In this document: in pieces, positions 63,268 to 64,000 of the stretch
Layout: the number at the start of each line of letters is the position of its first letter
Position numbering within the stretch: position 1 is the first letter of the stretch
Assembly: GCF_030813795.1 (NCBI RefSeq)
Contig: NZ_JAUSUX010000001.1
Coordinates: 1 to 64,000, forward strand
Length of the DNA: 64,000 nucleotides
DNA from: Desulfofundulus luciae
GTDB taxonomy: Bacteria; Bacillota; Desulfotomaculia; Desulfotomaculales; Desulfovirgulaceae
Direction of reading: 5' to 3'
Notes under the pieces: generated by a model
The model's input: only the letters and a program-made list of their open reading frames with translations
Databases searched by the model: none
What the model was told of the DNA's origin: nothing
Program-made: the position numbers and the translations under genes

Positions 63268-64000
63268 GTGAACATTTACCCCCTGATTAAGACGCAGCCT
63301 CCCCCCGGTACGGGGCGGCTTTTGCTCTGGATCTGGTTAAAAATAATGGCCGTTTTTATGGCCCTCGCGTTTGTCCTCGTCATACGGGTACCTGGACAAA
63401 TACGCGGGTATATTTACAATATCTTTCGCGAGGCGGCCCGGGCGCAGGTGATGATCAGCACCCGCCATATGCTCACCCTTTCTGACGATCATTTCGTAGT
63501 GCGCTACTATCCCGGGGACGCCGACGGTGCCCTGCTGGTGTTAAAGACCGCCCGGGAGTTTTACCCGCTCGTGTCGCGGGACTTTCGTTTTTCCTCAAAG
63601 AAAAAGATCCCCCTGGTTGTCCATCCCACCCGGGAGTCGCTGAACGCCAGTTTTGGCTGGCCGGCCAGCGAAAGTGCCATGGGCGTGTACTGGGCGGGGG
63701 TGATCAGGGTTCTTTCACCCAACGCCTGGATAGATGCCCGGGACCCCCGGCAGGTGGAAGAGGTCTTTGTTGCCTCGGGGCCGGTGGCCCATGAGTTAAC
63801 CCACCTGGTGGTGGACTATATCACCCGGGGCAACGTGCCCCGCTGGTTCACCGAGGGGGTCGCCCAGTACGAGGAATACAGGCTGACCGGCTTCCGCTTC
63901 GCCAGAACCGGGGATTTTGCGGGGCAGCCGCTTTATGACTTTGCGGAGATGGAGCGGGGTTTTGAACGGTTGCCCAACCAGACCCTCGCCTACTGGCAGT
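63268..64000 (+). CDS. Peptidase MA-type metalloprotease, membrane-anchored (3' end outside window)
   Basis: Open from GTG 63268 (SD GGGAGGTAGG) to the window end, 244 codons. One membrane segment near residues 22-45 (LLLWIWLKIMAVFMALAFVL) is followed by an outer domain. The zinc-protease motif HELTH is at 175-179 (GPVAHELTHLVVDYI), with a downstream WFTEGVAQYEEY supplying the third ligand Glu, as in gluzincins of the peptidase MA clan. Substrate unknown. Only the 5' part is present. Confidence 0.85.
   Translation, partial: MNIYPLIKTQPPPGTGRLLLWIWLKIMAVFMALAFVLVIRVPGQIRGYIYNIFREAARAQVMISTRHMLTLSDDHFVVRYYPGDADGALLVLKTAREFYPLVSRDFRFSSKKKIPLVVHPTRESLNASFGWPASESAMGVYWAGVIRVLSPNAWIDARDPRQVEEVFVASGPVAHELTHLVVDYITRGNVPRWFTEGVAQYEEYRLTGFRFARTGDFAGQPLYDFAEMERGFERLPNQTLAYWQ

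Overview
The window is a roughly 64 kb piece of chromosome from a Gram-positive, endospore-forming, GC-rich anaerobe of the Clostridia/Peptococcia type. A Desulfotomaculum-like (Desulfofundulus/Pelotomaculum) genome is my best guess from gene order and protein style; this is inference and not a database match. Spore-former markers are yyaC, soj/spo0J, a LonC-type protease and the SCIFF peptide system. TTG start codons with strong Shine-Dalgarno (SD) sequences are common (gyrA, rpmH, yidC, rsmG, soj, spo0J and others).

Left part (1-20 kb): this is the replication origin. To its left, genes on the minus strand read away from the origin: dnaA, dnaN, recF, remB, gyrB, gyrA, then the first bases of a 16S rRNA gene. 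To its right, genes on the plus strand read away from it: rpmH, rnpA, yidD, yidC, jag, mnmE, mnmG, rsmG, a DUF1540 peptide, soj, spo0J. DnaA boxes lie on both sides of dnaA. A parS-like site follows spo0J, next to an orphan LAGLIDADG-type protein and a convergent larC.

Middle part (20-36 kb): a phosphoribosyltransferase, a UPF0180 protein, yyaC, a YkvI-type transporter, cvpA, an M18 aminopeptidase, mscS and DUF951. These are followed by the rpsF-ssb-rpsR operon, a MazG-like protein, a YybS-type protein, rplI, lonC, dnaB with an in-frame mini-intein, a COG2509-type flavoprotein and purA. Two unusual non-coding regions stand out: an inverted-repeat element flanked by 13-bp direct repeats just upstream of the rpsF promoter, and three copies of an exactly 96-bp element with palindromic ends between rplI and lonC.

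Right-centre (36.5-58.1 kb): a ~21 kb surface-glycan/glycoprotein island lies between tRNA-Lys/tRNA-Glu and tRNA-Gly(CCC). It has two divergent arms from a 130-bp centre. The minus arm carries three tandem GT2-TPR glycosyltransferases, a two-domain glycosyltransferase, a methyltransferase and asnB. The plus arm begins with a Ser/Thr-rich tandem-repeat protein, a membrane-anchored paralogue of its C-terminal domain and a carboxypeptidase-regulatory-like protein. It continues through six more glycosyltransferases, gmd, a CysH-like PP-loop protein, an alkaline-phosphatase-superfamily enzyme and a methyltransferase. My reading is that the island makes and decorates a repetitive surface (cell, spore or exosporium) protein.

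Right end (58-64 kb): a CBS-domain protein, the SCIFF peptide (scfA) with its radical-SAM maturase (scfB), an M23 peptidase with LysM and G5 domains, a membrane-anchored TPR protein, and a peptidase-MA-type metalloprotease cut by the window edge.
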